A stretch of DNA of 64,000 bases from Planococcus soli. Its GTDB lineage: Bacteria > Bacillota > Bacilli > Bacillales_A > Planococcaceae. Location: assembly GCF_016881065.1 (NCBI RefSeq), contig NZ_WXYN01000016.1:446569-510568 (forward strand), written 5' to 3'. Below the pieces are notes generated by a model, which made no database searches, was not told the origin of the DNA, and saw nothing but the letters and a program-made list of their open reading frames with translations. Positions 8,947-20,531 of this stretch are shown here, in pieces; positions within the stretch are counted from its first letter, which is position 1; each line of letters opens with the position of its first letter. A program made the translations under genes and the position numbers.

Positions 8947-9588
8947 ATGAACAAAAAGCGTGAAATTGAGTCATCCGTGAAAGATGAAAGCCTGATCGAA
9001 AAGCGCCGCGAACAGATGATTCGCGGGGCTGTCACGCTTTTCAAGGAAAAAGGCTTTCACCGTACGACAACGCGGGAAATCGCCAAAGCAGCCGGTTTCA
9101 GCATTGGTACTTTGTACGAATATATCCGGACTAAAGAAGATGTGCTGTATCTCGTCTGTGATTCCATTTATGACGAAGTGCACACACGCTTGGACCGGCT
9201 TGATATCGAACAAGGTTCCATCACTGTCCTGGCGACGGCAATCGAACACTATTATACATTGATCGATGATATGCAGGATGAATTCGTGGTCATGTACCAG
9301 GAATCCAAATCACTGCCAAAAGACGCGTTAAGCTATGTGTTGGATAAAGAGCTTGAAATGGTGGCGATTTTTGAACGCCTGTTGACGCAATGCGTCGACA
9401 ACAACGAAATCAAGATGACACCGAAAGAAGTAGCCATGGCTTCCCATCATATATTTGTACAGGGCCAGATGTGGGCATTCAGAAGGTGGGCATTGAACGA
9501 TTTCACCATTCAGGAATTTATCGACATGCAAACCAAATTTCTCTTGCAGGGGATGGCAGGGGAAAATATCTCAATACAGGGGGCTTGA
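8947..9588 (+). CDS. TetR/AcrR-family regulator of the acyl-CoA operon
   Basis: A 213-residue repressor with an N-terminal helix-turn-helix (residues about 25-70: [20 protein letters not shown], then [18 protein letters not shown]), preceded by a charged 20-residue extension. The C-terminal part is a helical ligand domain, which in FadR-type relatives binds long-chain acyl-CoA. It sits in the operon it probably controls, 15 bp after the second acyl-CoA dehydrogenase. The paired palindromes at 2101-2114 and 4456-4474 are the likely binding sites (inference). It is not evidently the orthologue of B. subtilis FadR, so no symbol is given. Confidence 0.88.
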   Translation: MNKKREIESSVKDESLIEKRREQMIRGAVTLFKEKGFHRTTTREIAKAAGFSIGTLYEYIRTKEDVLYLVCDSIYDEVHTRLDRLDIEQGSITVLATAIEHYYTLIDDMQDEFVVMYQESKSLPKDALSYVLDKELEMVAIFERLLTQCVDNNEIKMTPKEVAMASHHIFVQGQMWAFRRWALNDFTIQEFIDMQTKFLLQGMAGENISIQGA

Positions 9589-9593
9589 TCATA

Positions 9594-12500
9594 ATGGCTA
9601 CAATTGAAGAAACGAAAACCTATCAGCCGAAAAACCATATCCGCTTTGTTACAGCTTCCAGTCTTTTTGACGGCCATGACGCGTCCATCAACATCATGCG
9701 CCGCATTCTGCAGGCGAGCGGTGCCGAAGTCATTCACTTGGGCCATAACCGGTCTGTAGAAGAAGTGGTCAATGCTGCAATCCAGGAAGATGTCCAGGGC
9801 ATCTGCATTTCGTCTTACCAGGGCGGCCATATGGAATACTTCAAGTATATGCACGATTTACTGGAAGAAAAAGGCGCGTCGCACATCCGCATTTACGGCG
9901 GAGGCGGAGGCGTTATTTTGCCGCGTGAAATCAAAGAACTTGAAGCATACGGCATTGCCGGCATTTTTTCACCGGAAGACGGCCGCAAAAAAGGCCTGCA
10001 GGGAATGATTACGGAAATCGTCGAGGAATGTGATTTCTCAACGGTGAAAAAGGATCAACCTATCGAAAATCTGTCAACCGACGAACCAGTGGTGCTGGCG
10101 AACATCATTACAGCAGCAGAAGAAGCACATACGCGCGATACCGATACCGACGATCTCCTGAGAGCGGTTCGGGAACAGACGAAAAACACGCCGATTCTTG
10201 GTATCACGGGAACAGGTGGAGCCGGTAAAAGCTCGTTGACCGATGAATTGATTCGCCGTTTCCTGTCTGAACTTCCGGATAAGAAAATCGCGATACTTTC
10301 GATTGACCCGACCAAGCAGAAAACCGGTGGGGCGCTTCTTGGCGACCGGATCCGCATGAACGCCATTTTCAACAAGCGCGTCTTTATGAGAAGTTTGGCA
10401 ACGCGCGGTTCGCGTTCTGAACTGTCCGGTGCTATTGGGGACGTATTGGATGTCGTCAAAGCGGCCGATTTTGATTTGATTGTGGTCGAAACGAGCGGGA
10501 TTGGCCAAGGGGATGCGGAAATCGCAAACTTCTCGGACATTTCCATGTATGTCATGACCAGCGAATTCGGTGCACCGTCACAGCTTGAGAAAATCGACAT
10601 GATCGATTACGCCGATTTGATTGTCATCAATAAATTTGAACGCAGCGGTTCGCAGGATGCGCTTCGCCAAGTGCAGAAGCAGTATCAGCGCAGCCATCTG
10701 CTGTGGGAAAAAGATTTGGACGACATGCCGGTATACGGCACGATTGCCAGCCAGTTCAACGATAAAGGGACCAACTCCCTGTTCGCGGCATTAGTCGCTA
10801 CGGTCAATGAGAAATGCGGAACCGATTGGGAAACAGATTACGACAAATTTGTCAAAACCCAAAAAGAGAACCTGATCATACCGAACGACCGTCGCTATTA
10901 TTTGCGCGAGCTGACGGATACGATCCGCGGCTATCATGCCAAAACGAAAGAGCAATCCGCCTTTGCGCGCCGCCTGTTCCAATTGGAAGGCGCCATAGAA
11001 GCAGTCAAAGAAAAAGCGCCGGATGATGCATTGGTCGCTTCACTCGAATCGCTGGCAGACGGCGTCCGTGATGAATTGACTTCAGAATCCAAACGCATTC
11101 TTGCCAACTGGGATGCCTTGAAAGAAATGTATGCCGGAGACGAATTCGTTACTTCGGTGCGCGACAGGGAAATCCGCACCATCCTGCGCACAGAAAGTTT
11201 GTCAGGCATTAAAGTGCCGCGCGTGGTGCTGCCGAAATTCGTTGATTACGGCGAGATTTTGTCATGGGTTTATTTGGAGAACGCACCGGGTTCATTCCCT
11301 TATACGGCAGGGGTATTCCCGTTCAAACGTGCCGGAGAAGATCCAAAGCGCCAATTTGCCGGCGAAGGAACACCTGAACGCACGAACCGCCGTTTCCATT
11401 ATTTATCGAAGGACGACGATGCCAAACGATTGTCGACTGCATTTGACTCGGTGACGCTTTACGGCGAAGACCCGGATCACCGCCCGGATATTTACGGGAA
11501 AGTCGGCGAGTCGGGCGTATCGATCTGTACACTTGATGATATGAAGAAACTTTATGCAGGATTTGATTTGTGTGCACCATCGACTTCGGTTTCCATGACC
11601 ATCAACGGACCGGCGCCGATCATCCTGGCGATGTTCATGAATACGGCCATTGATCAGCAGGTCAAGCTGAATGAAGAAAAACTGGGCCGCACATTGACGG
11701 TCGAGGAATTCACGGAAGTCCGTGAAAGCACGCTGCAGGTTGTGCGCGGAACTGTTCAAGCTGATATTCTGAAAGAAGACCAGGGCCAGAACACGTGCAT
11801 CTTCTCGACCGAATTCGCGCTTCGTATGATGGGCGATATCCAGCAATACTTTATCGACCACAAAGTGCGCAATTACTACTCCGTCTCGATTTCGGGCTAC
11901 CATATTGCCGAAGCAGGCGCGAACCCGATTTCGCAATTAGCGTTCACGCTGTCCAACGGCTTCACGTACGTGGAATATTATTTGAGCCGCGGCATGAACA
12001 TCGATGACTTTGCGCCGAACCTTTCGTTCTTCTTCTCGAACGGACTGGATCCGGAGTATACCGTCATCGGCCGTGTGGCACGCCGCATTTGGGCAGTTGT
12101 CATGCGCGATAAATACGGCGCCAACGAACGCAGCCAGAAGCTGAAGTACCACGTCCAAACTTCCGGACGCAGCCTGCATGCGCAGGAAATCGACTTCAAC
12201 GATATCCGCACGACGCTGCAAGCCTTGATGGCGCTGCAGGACAACTGCAACTCGCTGCACACCAATGCCTACGATGAAGCAATCACGACTCCGACGGAAG
12301 AATCGGTTCGCCGCGCGATGGCGATCCAGATGATCATCACCAAAGAGCACGGTTTGTCGAAAAACGAGAACCCGCTGCAAGGCGCGTTCATCATCGAAGA
12401 AATGACGCAATTGGTGGAAGAAGCGGTTCTGACGGAATTCGACCGCATCAACGACCGCGGAGGCGTCCTGGGCGCGATGGAAACACAATACCAGCGCGGC

Positions 12501-12845
12501 AAAATCCAGGAAGAATCCATGCATTATGAAATGAAAAAACACACAGGCGAATTGCCGATCATCGGAGTCAACACTTACTTGAACCCGAATCCACAATCGG
12601 ACGACGACATCAACGCGATGGAAATCGCCCGCGCAACAGTGGAAGAAAAAGAAACACAAATCAACAACTTGCGCGCCTTCCAGGAACGCAATGACTCAGC
12701 CGAAGCCTTGGAGCGCCTCAAGCAAGCAGCGAAAACGGGCGGCAACATCTTTGAAGAGTTGATGGAAACCGTAAAAGTCGCAAGCCTCGGCCAAATCACC
12801 ACCGCTTTGTATGAAGTAGGCGGGCAGTACAGACGGAATATGTAG
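9594..12845 (+). CDS. icmF: Fused isobutyryl-CoA mutase IcmF (B12-dependent)
   Basis: A 1083-residue adenosylcobalamin enzyme that interconverts isobutyryl-CoA and n-butyryl-CoA. The N-terminal B12-binding domain (1-145) has DGHDAS with the cobalt-ligand His28, SYQGG (74-78) and a glycine run at 102-106. A MeaB/ArgK-like G-protein chaperone domain follows with Walker [10 protein letters not shown] (206-214). The C-terminal ~550 residues form the TIM-barrel mutase domain, with GVFPFKR and [11 protein letters not shown]. Domain order and length match IcmF rather than methylmalonyl-CoA mutase. The ATG at 9594 follows ACAGGGGGC. No terminator follows directly; tandem structured repeats begin 3 bp after the stop. 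Confidence 0.93.
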   Translation: MATIEETKTYQPKNHIRFVTASSLFDGHDASINIMRRILQASGAEVIHLGHNRSVEEVVNAAIQEDVQGICISSYQGGHMEYFKYMHDLLEEKGASHIRIYGGGGGVILPREIKELEAYGIAGIFSPEDGRKKGLQGMITEIVEECDFSTVKKDQPIENLSTDEPVVLANIITAAEEAHTRDTDTDDLLRAVREQTKNTPILGITGTGGAGKSSLTDELIRRFLSELPDKKIAILSIDPTKQKTGGALLGDRIRMNAIFNKRVFMRSLATRGSRSELSGAIGDVLDVVKAADFDLIVVETSGIGQGDAEIANFSDISMYVMTSEFGAPSQLEKIDMIDYADLIVINKFERSGSQDALRQVQKQYQRSHLLWEKDLDDMPVYGTIASQFNDKGTNSLFAALVATVNEKCGTDWETDYDKFVKTQKENLIIPNDRRYYLRELTDTIRGYHAKTKEQSAFARRLFQLEGAIEAVKEKAPDDALVASLESLADGVRDELTSESKRILANWDALKEMYAGDEFVTSVRDREIRTILRTESLSGIKVPRVVLPKFVDYGEILSWVYLENAPGSFPYTAGVFPFKRAGEDPKRQFAGEGTPERTNRRFHYLSKDDDAKRLSTAFDSVTLYGEDPDHRPDIYGKVGESGVSICTLDDMKKLYAGFDLCAPSTSVSMTINGPAPIILAMFMNTAIDQQVKLNEEKLGRTLTVEEFTEVRESTLQVVRGTVQADILKEDQGQNTCIFSTEFALRMMGDIQQYFIDHKVRNYYSVSISGYHIAEAGANPISQLAFTLSNGFTYVEYYLSRGMNIDDFAPNLSFFFSNGLDPEYTVIGRVARRIWAVVMRDKYGANERSQKLKYHVQTSGRSLHAQEIDFNDIRTTLQALMALQDNCNSLHTNAYDEAITTPTEESVRRAMAIQMIITKEHGLSKNENPLQGAFIIEEMTQLVEEAVLTEFDRINDRGGVLGAMETQYQRGKIQEESMHYEMKKHTGELPIIGVNTYLNPNPQSDDDINAMEIARATVEEKETQINNLRAFQERNDSAEALERLKQAAKTGGNIFEELMETVKVASLGQITTALYEVGGQYRRNM

Positions 12846-12848
12846 GTA

Positions 12849-13233
12849 GAAAAGCGGATCCGCCCATGAAAGCCCCGACAGACTTAAGGCGACTTGGCGA
12901 AGCGGCATGTTTCCAGCCGCACAGCCAAAGCAGCTTACGACCCGAGGAGCAGGCTGGTGGAGCTGGACAAAGGAAAAGTGAAAGTGCCTGTTCAGCTCTG
13001 ACAGGCATAAGGCGAACCGGCGAAGTGGCGTTCTTTGCCACACAGCCGGTTTGACTTATGACCCGAAGAGCTATGCACTTGCAACTGGACAAAGAAATGC
13101 GGATCCGCCCATGAAAGCCCCGACAGGCTTAAGGCGACTTGGCCAAGCGGCGTTTTTCAGCCGCACAGCCGAGTTGACTTAAGACCCCGAGGGGATGGGC
13201 GGAGGAGCTGGACAAAGAAAAGCGGATTCGCCC
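12849..13233 (+). repeat. Three tandem copies of a ~122-bp structured dispersed repeat plus a fragment
   Basis: Copies lie at 12849-12972, 12973-13094 and 13095-13217, with a fragment at 13218-13233. Each starts near GAAAAGCGgatccGCCC, contains CCGACAGRCTTAAGGCGA, an internal hairpin with a GCGGC..GCCGC-type arm, then CTTAYGACCCGAGG and ends GAGCTGGACAAAG. The halves pair into a long imperfect stem with a side hairpin. Related copies lie at 40234-40355, 42261-42381 and 42386-42500, all in the same orientation. Similar elements are widespread between genes of Bacillales; their function is unknown. Confidence 0.85.
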
Positions 13234-13277
13234 ACAGAATTTAAGTTCGGGGAAAGAAAAGCAAAATAAAATACGAT

Positions 13278-13325
13278 AAAAGTAAGCGGAATCCGTCTTC
13301 CAATGGATTTCGCTTACTTTTTTGT
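13278..13325 (+). terminator. Strong hairpin/terminator closing the icmF region
   Basis: AAGTAAGCGGAATCC pairs with GGATTTCGCTTACTT (one wobble), followed by six T. Because the stem begins with A-rich sequence it could act on both strands. Confidence 0.85.
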
Positions 13326-13346
13326 TGAGAATGTGAGCGGAATTTA

Positions 13347-13426
13347 GTTTTTGGCCGTTTGAACAAATTTATGGTCGCCTATAGGAATTTGCAGTCGTTC
13401 AAAAAGATTTATAGTCGTTCGGCTAA
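13347..13426. repeat. 20-bp-period array 1 (four units)
   Basis: Units at 13347-13366, 13367-13386, 13387-13406 and 13407-13426 share the consensus ATTTATRGTCGTTCNNNNAA with exact 20-bp spacing and no gaps. The first unit is the most diverged. A reading frame across this area is repeat-derived and not a credible gene. Confidence 0.75.
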
Positions 13427-13555
13427 GTTAGGACCTAAAAGCCGAATGGATCAAAACACGAAAAAAACCGCCAAAGCCGGACTTTTCGCTTTTTTTGAGA
13501 AGAAAGGAATAGCTGATTTCCAAATTGGTGGGGTTTTTCATTGTTTTGAAAAGAG

Positions 13556-13655
13556 ATATGCACGCTCAGAAGAAAATACGCACGCTCACAAGAAAATGTG
13601 CACGTTCAGCAAAAAATATGCACGCTCAGAGAGAAATATGCACGTTCAGCAGGAA
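13556..13655. repeat. 20-bp-period array 2 (five units)
   Basis: Five contiguous 20-bp units (13556, 13576, 13596, 13616 and 13636) share ATRYGCACGYTCAGNAGAAA; a decayed sixth begins at 13656. The period equals about two helical turns. It shares a GTTC core with array 1, about 130 bp upstream. Confidence 0.9.
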
Positions 13656-13830
13656 AAACGCAAATTTAATTAAATTAAATCCAATAATTTTTTTCATTAA
13701 GAAAAATTTTCCAAAAGGTCAGAAATCAGGCTCCCGAAAGCTCATTCAAAGGCACGCCAGGTCGATATCTCACTGCTTTTTCTGTATACTAGAAGAATAT
13801 GCACCGCAGAAACCAAGAAGGATGGATCCC

Positions 13831-13992
13831 ATGCGCAAAGCTGTCCACTACATAATCATCATTATCTGTGTCATACTGATTTTCTTCCTGTACAATAAAG
13901 CTTTGGGATCGATTCCGTTTATGATTCTGGCGCTCTATTTGTTTTATTTCGGATGGAAACAAATAGATCCGAGAAAAAAGAAAACACGGTAG
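13831..13992 (+). CDS. Small two-helix membrane protein
   Basis: A 53-residue protein with two predicted membrane segments (HYIIIIICVILIFFLYN and IPFMILALYLFYFGW) and a lysine/arginine-rich tail. The ATG at 13831 has AAGAAGGA at a good distance; a nearer in-frame ATG at 13822 abuts that site. It sits between the repeat-rich spacer and rpoE. Small membrane proteins of this kind are common in Bacillales; I do not recognise the family and give no function. Confidence 0.65.
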   Translation: MRKAVHYIIIIICVILIFFLYNKALGSIPFMILALYLFYFGWKQIDPRKKKTR

Positions 13993-14054
13993 CGGAGACT
14001 AGGTTGTTTGTATATAATGAATTAAGTTAAGAAAGAAGAAGGGACGTGCACGGA

Positions 14055-14624
14055 ATGAAAATTCGTGAATTATCTAAGGAAGAACTAATAGAAGAGTCAT
14101 TTGTTGACTTAACATATGCTATGTTGGAAGAAACGCATGAAACAAAAACGTATGCTGAACTGGTTGCAGAAATCGAAAAGTTGCTGAACTTGTCTAAAGA
14201 GGATATGAAGGATCGCTTGGTTCAATTCTATACAGACTTGAATATTGACGGCCGCTTTTTGATTTTAGGCGAAAACCGCTGGGGTCTTCGTGAGTGGTAT
14301 CCGGTTGAACAAATTGAAGAAGAATCAGCGCCGACTGTTAAAGCGCGCAAGAAGAAAGCCAAAGTGGCTGACGATGAAGGCTTTGACGATCTGGATGAAT
14401 TGGCATTGGAAGACGAATTGGAGTTTGAGGACTTCGGTGAAGACGACGATGACGATGAAGACGATGAAGTGATCAAAGCACCGGTTGAAGTGGAAGTTCT
14501 CGACTTTGATGCGGACGATGATGACGAAGAAGATGTTGATGTCTTGGTCGAAGATTTGGACGGCAACATTATCGACGATGAAGATGACGACGATGACGAA
14601 GAAGAGGAAGATGACTTGAAGTAA
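14055..14624 (+). CDS. rpoE: RNA polymerase delta subunit
   Basis: A 189-residue Firmicute RNA polymerase delta factor, which increases transcriptional specificity and recycling of core enzyme. The N-terminal ~90 residues form the HARE-HTH fold (KIRELSKEELIEESFVDLTY, then GRFLILGENRWGLREW), followed by a basic patch (KARKKKAK) and a long Asp/Glu-rich disordered tail to the C-terminus. The ATG at 14055 is used; a GTG lies three codons upstream. A TATAAT at 14013-14018 may be its -10 element. Position before pyrG is conserved in Bacillales. Confidence 0.95.
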   Translation: MKIRELSKEELIEESFVDLTYAMLEETHETKTYAELVAEIEKLLNLSKEDMKDRLVQFYTDLNIDGRFLILGENRWGLREWYPVEQIEEESAPTVKARKKKAKVADDEGFDDLDELALEDELEFEDFGEDDDDDEDDEVIKAPVEVEVLDFDADDDDEEDVDVLVEDLDGNIIDDEDDDDDEEEEDDLK

Positions 14625-14642
14625 ACTGAACATTTTTTCACC

Positions 14643-16381
<1,739 letters not shown>

Positions 16382-16390
16382 AGAAATGGC

Positions 16391-16424
16391 AAAAGCCTTC
16401 CCTTTTTCGAAGGGAAGGCTTTTC
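16391..16424. terminator. Bidirectional terminator between pyrG and the DUF2529 gene
   Basis: AAAAGCCTTCCC pairs with GGGAAGGCTTTT around the loop TTTTTCGA. The symmetric A/T ends let it serve convergent genes. Confidence 0.9.
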
Positions 16425-16437
16425 TGTATAAAGAAAT

Positions 16438-16914
16438 CTATTCCGAGAGCAGTTTATCGATGCTCAGCTTAACAGCATAATAAATATAGAGTGCAGCCAT
16501 GGCACGCGGAACCAAAACAGGATCGCCATCGTCCTGCAAAACGACGCTGTCCAAGGGCAGAAATGCGTCAGCTAATTCACTTTCATCTGACTGGGATGAA
16601 ACTAATGCAAACGGGATACCGGCATCAGACAACCTTCCGGCCAGCTCATCGCCTTCTTTATTCGGTGCTAGGATCCAGACGCGATCGGTGCTGGTGACAA
16701 TGCTGGAAGGCGACCATTCTGCTGCAGCCATCAATGGTTCTTCACTAAGTAGGGCAGCAGCCATCACGGCTTTCATTTCACCGAAGGCGGCGATAAAGAT
16801 GGTGCCTTCCGAAACGGCGGCCTGTGCCAAGACGGCGGCTGTGCAGTCGATTTCCGGTTGCTTCTGTGACAGCCGCTCGAATAAACGTTTCAACTGAAAA
16901 GTTAGTGGATTCAT
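16438..16914 (-). CDS. ywjG: DUF2529 protein (YwjG-like)
   Basis: A 158-residue protein of the DUF2529 family. The gene between pyrG and spo0F in B. subtilis, ywjG, is of the same family and in the same orientation. The fold resembles sugar-isomerase-like domains (FIAAFGEMKAVMAAAL, VWILAPNKEGDELAGRL), but no biochemical role is known to me. The start at 16914 is chosen because GAGGTG lies 6 bases before the ATG; a GTG three codons upstream overlaps it. Confidence 0.85.
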   Translation of the reverse strand: MNPLTFQLKRLFERLSQKQPEIDCTAAVLAQAAVSEGTIFIAAFGEMKAVMAAALLSEEPLMAAAEWSPSSIVTSTDRVWILAPNKEGDELAGRLSDAGIPFALVSSQSDESELADAFLPLDSVVLQDDGDPVLVPRAMAALYIYYAVKLSIDKLLSE

Positions 16915-16960
16915 AATCTTCACCTCGCAAAAAGTATAGCAGATAAAGGAGTGGCTCTAC

Positions 16961-17320
16961 TTGAAAAGCATTTTGATTGTAGACGATCAACCAGGCATTC
17001 GGCTGTTATTAAAAGAAGTATTCAGTAAAGAAGGATATCAGGCGATTACAGCAGGCAGCGGAAATGAAGCCCTGGAAAAAGTACAGCAAACGTGTCCGGA
17101 CATGGTTTTATTGGATATGAAAATTCCGGGAATGGATGGCATCGAAATCTTGAAGCGCTTAAAAAAAAGCTATCCCGATGTCCATGTCATCATGATGACC
17201 GCTTACGGCGAACTCGATCTTATTAAAGAATCGATGAAATGGGGAGCGGAGCGTTATTTTACCAAGCCGTTTGATGTCTTTGAAGTTCGTGACGCAGTTA
17301 GAGAGTTATTGGAACAGTAA
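16961..17320 (+). CDS. spo0F: Sporulation phosphorelay response regulator Spo0F
   Basis: A 119-residue single-domain receiver. It has the acidic pocket Asp8-Asp9 (VDDQ), phosphoacceptor Asp52 in LLDMKIPGMDG, Thr80 in MMTAYGE and Lys102 in TKPFD. The DMKIPGMDGIEILKR and MTAYGELD segments are characteristic of Spo0F, and it lies between ywjG and fbaA as in B. subtilis. Start is TTG after AAAGGAG. In sporulators it relays phosphate from kinases to Spo0B and Spo0A. Its retention here, in a locus that has lost other spo genes, suggests another use of the relay. Confidence 0.93.
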   Translation: MKSILIVDDQPGIRLLLKEVFSKEGYQAITAGSGNEALEKVQQTCPDMVLLDMKIPGMDGIEILKRLKKSYPDVHVIMMTAYGELDLIKESMKWGAERYFTKPFDVFEVRDAVRELLEQ

Positions 17321-17403
17321 GCAGCGAAGAGTAGCGTAAATACAGGGTTTTTGATATAGTATAAAAGATATTCGCTTTATACATTGCCGAGGAGGAATAC
17401 TAA

Positions 17404-18261
17404 ATGCCATTAGTTTCAATGAAAGAAATGATGATAAAAGGAAAACAAGAAGGATACGCAATTGGTCAATTCAATTTAAATAACCTGGAGTTCACTCAGG
17501 GCATCCTGCAAGCTGCACAAGAAGAGAATTCTCCAGTGATTTGTGGAGTTTCAGAAGGCGCAGCCCGTTACATGGGTGGATTTACGACAGTTGTTAATAT
17601 TGTCAAAGGTTTGATGCATGACTATAAAATTACGGTTCCTGTGGCAATCCATTTGGATCACGGTTCAAGCTTTGAAAAATGTAAGGAAGCGATCGATGCT
17701 GGGTTCACATCAGTTATGATCGACGCATCTCACCATCCGTTTGAAGAAAACATCGAAATCACAAAACAAGTTGTCGAATATGCACGCAAACATAATGTTT
17801 CCGTAGAAGCGGAATTAGGAACTGTTGGCGGACAGGAAGATGACATCATTGCAGATGGCGTCATTTATGCTGATCCGCAGGAATGCAAGAAAATGGTCGA
17901 TGAAACAGGAATCGACTGCCTGGCACCAGCACTGGGTTCAGTTCACGGTCCTTACAAAGGCGAACCAAACCTGGGCTTTGCAGAAATGGAAGAAATTTCA
18001 CAGCTATGTGACGTGCCGCTTGTATTGCACGGTGGAACAGGAATTCCGTTAAAGGATATTCAACGCTCTGTTTCTCTTGGTACATCAAAAATCAATGTCA
18101 ACACTGAAAGCCAGATTACATCTGCTCAAGCAGTCCGCGACAAATTGAACAGCGATCCGGATGTTTACGATCCACGCAAATACTTGGGGCCAGCCCGCGA
18201 TGCTATCAAAAAGACTGTAATCGGCAAAATGCGTGAGTTCGGAAGTTCAGGAAAAGCATAA
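17404..18261 (+). CDS. fbaA: Class II fructose-bisphosphate aldolase
   Basis: A 285-residue Zn-dependent aldolase of glycolysis and gluconeogenesis. HLDHGSSFE and [11 protein letters not shown] carry the metal/catalytic His and Asp, and HGGTGIP and NVNTESQ the substrate loop. The ATG follows CGAGGAGG. It leads a metabolic run with transaldolase and, after murZ, GlpX, linking lower glycolysis with gluconeogenesis. Confidence 0.96.
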   Translation: MPLVSMKEMMIKGKQEGYAIGQFNLNNLEFTQGILQAAQEENSPVICGVSEGAARYMGGFTTVVNIVKGLMHDYKITVPVAIHLDHGSSFEKCKEAIDAGFTSVMIDASHHPFEENIEITKQVVEYARKHNVSVEAELGTVGGQEDDIIADGVIYADPQECKKMVDETGIDCLAPALGSVHGPYKGEPNLGFAEMEEISQLCDVPLVLHGGTGIPLKDIQRSVSLGTSKINVNTESQITSAQAVRDKLNSDPDVYDPRKYLGPARDAIKKTVIGKMREFGSSGKA

Positions 18262-18278
18262 TAAAGCAATAAAAAAAG

Positions 18279-18315
18279 ATGGGAGAGAAGCGTCCAAATG
18301 GCACCTTCTCTTTTT
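18279..18315 (+). terminator. Partial terminator between fbaA and transaldolase
   Basis: GAGAAG..CTTCTC with an imperfect upper stem followed by TTTTT, immediately before the ribosome site of the next gene. Some readthrough is likely. Confidence 0.5.
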
Positions 18316-18340
18316 CCCGTCATACCGGAGGAGAAAAACT

Positions 18341-19003
18341 ATGAAATTTTTCATCGATACAGCAAACTTTGACGAAATCAAAGAAGCACACGCCTGGGGA
18401 ATTCTGTCAGGAGTTACAACCAACCCATCATTGGTGGCAAAAGAAAAAAATGTTTCGTTCCATGACCGCTTGAAAGAAATCGCAGCACTTGTTGACGGTT
18501 CAATCAGTGGAGAAGTTATCGCACTTGATGCAGAAAGCATGATCAAAGAAGGCCGCGAACTGGCTGATCTTGCTCCAAACATCACCGTGAAGTTGCCGAT
18601 GACGCCAGACGGCTTAAAAGCTTGTGCGGTTTTAGCATCAGAAGGCAAAAAAGTAAACGTTACATTGATCTTCAGCGCAAACCAGGCATTGCTTGCAGCC
18701 CGTGCCGGAGCGGCATACGTTTCGCCTTTCCTTGGACGCCTTGACGATATCGGACACAACGGCATGGACTTGATTGCTACAATTTCAGAGATTTTTGCTA
18801 TCCATGATATTTCTTCAGAAATTATCGCTGCTTCAATCCGTCATCCACAGCACGTTACAGAAGCTGCTCTGAACGGCGCGCATATCGCTACGATGCCGAT
18901 TAAAGTTATGCACCAAATGTTCAAACACCCGTTGACAGATCAAGGAATCGAAGCATTTCTTGCTGACTGGGAAAAACGCTCTGTAGAAGATGGCGTAAAA
19001 TAA
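18341..19003 (+). CDS. tal: Transaldolase (short, FSA/TalC-type)
   Basis: A 220-residue transaldolase of the short class that includes fructose-6-phosphate aldolases. The Schiff-base lysine is Lys84 in ITVKLPMT, and GVTTNPSL and [11 protein letters not shown] are family signatures. It corresponds to B. subtilis YwjH at the same place. The ATG at 18341 has GGAGGAG upstream. Transaldolase of the pentose phosphate pathway is the likely role; aldolase activity cannot be excluded from sequence. Confidence 0.92.
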   Translation: MKFFIDTANFDEIKEAHAWGILSGVTTNPSLVAKEKNVSFHDRLKEIAALVDGSISGEVIALDAESMIKEGRELADLAPNITVKLPMTPDGLKACAVLASEGKKVNVTLIFSANQALLAARAGAAYVSPFLGRLDDIGHNGMDLIATISEIFAIHDISSEIIAASIRHPQHVTEAALNGAHIATMPIKVMHQMFKHPLTDQGIEAFLADWEKRSVEDGVK

Positions 19004-19008
19004 AGAAT

Positions 19009-19132
19009 ACCGGCAAGTGGATTTCCAAGCATTAAAAGTGGGAATTTTGCTGGTGTTAAAGTGGAATAATCGAAATCGGCAGCCAGCCTGGAAGCCGAAC
19101 CAATGGAACTTTTCAGGCCAATCGAGCTGCCG
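19009..19132 (+). other. Structured leader of murZ
   Basis: Two long-range hairpins lie between tal and murZ: ACCGGCAA (19009) with TTGCTGGT (19047), and CGGCAGC (19077) with GCTGCCG (19126), the second extended by an inner AGCCTG/CAGGC stem. Neither has a T-run. Role unknown. Confidence 0.45.
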
Positions 19133-19157
19133 GAAAAGTGGATAAAGGAGAAATTTA

Positions 19158-20456
19158 ATGGATGTTTATAAAATAAAGGGCGGTAATCGCCTTTCCGGAA
19201 CAATCAAAGTCAATGGCGCTAAAAACAGTGCAGTCGCTTTGATTCCTGCATCGATTTTGGCGAATTCGCCTGTATCGATTGAAGGATTGCCGGGAATTTC
19301 CGACGTATGGACACTGAAAAGCATTTTGGAAGAAATCGGCGGGGAAGTATCGTTTGAAGATGGGACAATGAACATCGATCCGTCGAAAATGATTGATATG
19401 CCTTTGCCGAACGGCAATGTGAAAAAGTTGCGCGCTTCTTACTATATGATGGGTGCAATGCTAGGCCGTTTCAAACATGCAGCAATCGGTTTGCCAGGGG
19501 GCTGTTTCTTGGGGCCCCGCCCAATCGATCAGCACATTAAAGGCTTTGAAGCGCTGGGTGCAAAAGTAACGAACGAACACGGTGCCATTTATTTGCGTGC
19601 CGATGAACTTCGCGGCGCAAAAATTTATTTGGATGTCGTCAGTGTTGGTGCAACGATCAACATCATGCTGGCTGCAGTTCTTGCAAAAGGCCAAACGACC
19701 ATCGAAAATGCGGCAAAAGAGCCGGAAATTATTGATGTAGCGACCTTGTTGACAAATATGGGCGCAAAAATCAAAGGAGCCGGAACAAATGTCATCCGAA
19801 TTGATGGCGTGGAAGAATTGCACGGCACCAACCATACAATCATTCCTGACCGAATCGAAGCCGGAACGTTCATGATCATGGCTGCTGCTGCAGGAGATGG
19901 CATCACCATCGATAACGTAATTCCTTTCCATATGGAAGCATTAACTGCCAAATTGCGCGAAATGGGCGTTGATGTGCAGGAAGGTGAAGAATCGATTTAT
20001 ATTCCTAAATCCGAAAATTTGCATGCCATAGATGTGAAGACCTTAGTGTATCCAGGATTTGCGACAGATCTTCAACAGCCATTTTCGGTGTTGATGACGC
20101 AGGCTCAAGGATCTTCCATGATCACCGATACCATCTATTCAGCACGCTTTAAGCATATTGATGAACTTCGCCGGATGAATGCAAGCGGCCGCGTTGAGGG
20201 AAGAGCAGCGATTATTACAGGACCTACTCCATTAACCTCGGCAACCGTTGTAGCATCCGATTTGCGTGCAGGAGCAGCTTTGGTTATTGCTGGACTGCTG
20301 GCAGAAGGCGAAACCGAGATCCGTGAAATCTATCACATTGAACGCGGCTATTCGTCGATTATCGAAAAACTTCAAGGCCTTGGCGCTGACATCCGGAGAG
20401 AGACGATCGACCCGGTTGCAAGCGTGAAGTCTGACCTTAGCCAGGACACAAACTGA
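19158..20456 (+). CDS. murZ: UDP-N-acetylglucosamine 1-carboxyvinyltransferase (second paralogue)
   Basis: A 432-residue enzyme for the first committed step of peptidoglycan synthesis, transferring enolpyruvate from PEP to UDP-GlcNAc. Catalytic Cys116 lies in [12 protein letters not shown]; Lys22-Asn23 in NGAKNSAV contact substrate. It is the MurA2/MurZ (MurAB) type, at the place between ywjH and glpX that this paralogue occupies in B. subtilis. The main MurA is encoded at 43167. The start has AAAGGAG at a proper distance. Confidence 0.94.
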   Translation: MDVYKIKGGNRLSGTIKVNGAKNSAVALIPASILANSPVSIEGLPGISDVWTLKSILEEIGGEVSFEDGTMNIDPSKMIDMPLPNGNVKKLRASYYMMGAMLGRFKHAAIGLPGGCFLGPRPIDQHIKGFEALGAKVTNEHGAIYLRADELRGAKIYLDVVSVGATINIMLAAVLAKGQTTIENAAKEPEIIDVATLLTNMGAKIKGAGTNVIRIDGVEELHGTNHTIIPDRIEAGTFMIMAAAAGDGITIDNVIPFHMEALTAKLREMGVDVQEGEESIYIPKSENLHAIDVKTLVYPGFATDLQQPFSVLMTQAQGSSMITDTIYSARFKHIDELRRMNASGRVEGRAAIITGPTPLTSATVVASDLRAGAALVIAGLLAEGETEIREIYHIERGYSSIIEKLQGLGADIRRETIDPVASVKSDLSQDTN

Positions 20457-20531
20457 CTCTCATTTAGCGCAAAAGTTTGTGCTACAATAATGGTGACATA
20501 GAGTTGAAGCTGAACTGGAGGAACTTATAAT

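Noticed and set aside
13556-13655. Possible CRISPR array
   Set aside because: The 20-bp units are contiguous with no unique spacers, and no cas genes are present.
13359-13673. Open frame of 104 codons across the 20-bp arrays
   Set aside because: Its sequence is a by-product of 20-bp repeats (period not a multiple of three), it has no ribosome site, and residues repeat only through the DNA pattern.
14228-14641. Minus-strand poly-serine frame opposite the rpoE tail
   Set aside because: It mirrors the GAT/GAA-rich Asp/Glu tail of rpoE; no ribosome site and extreme composition.
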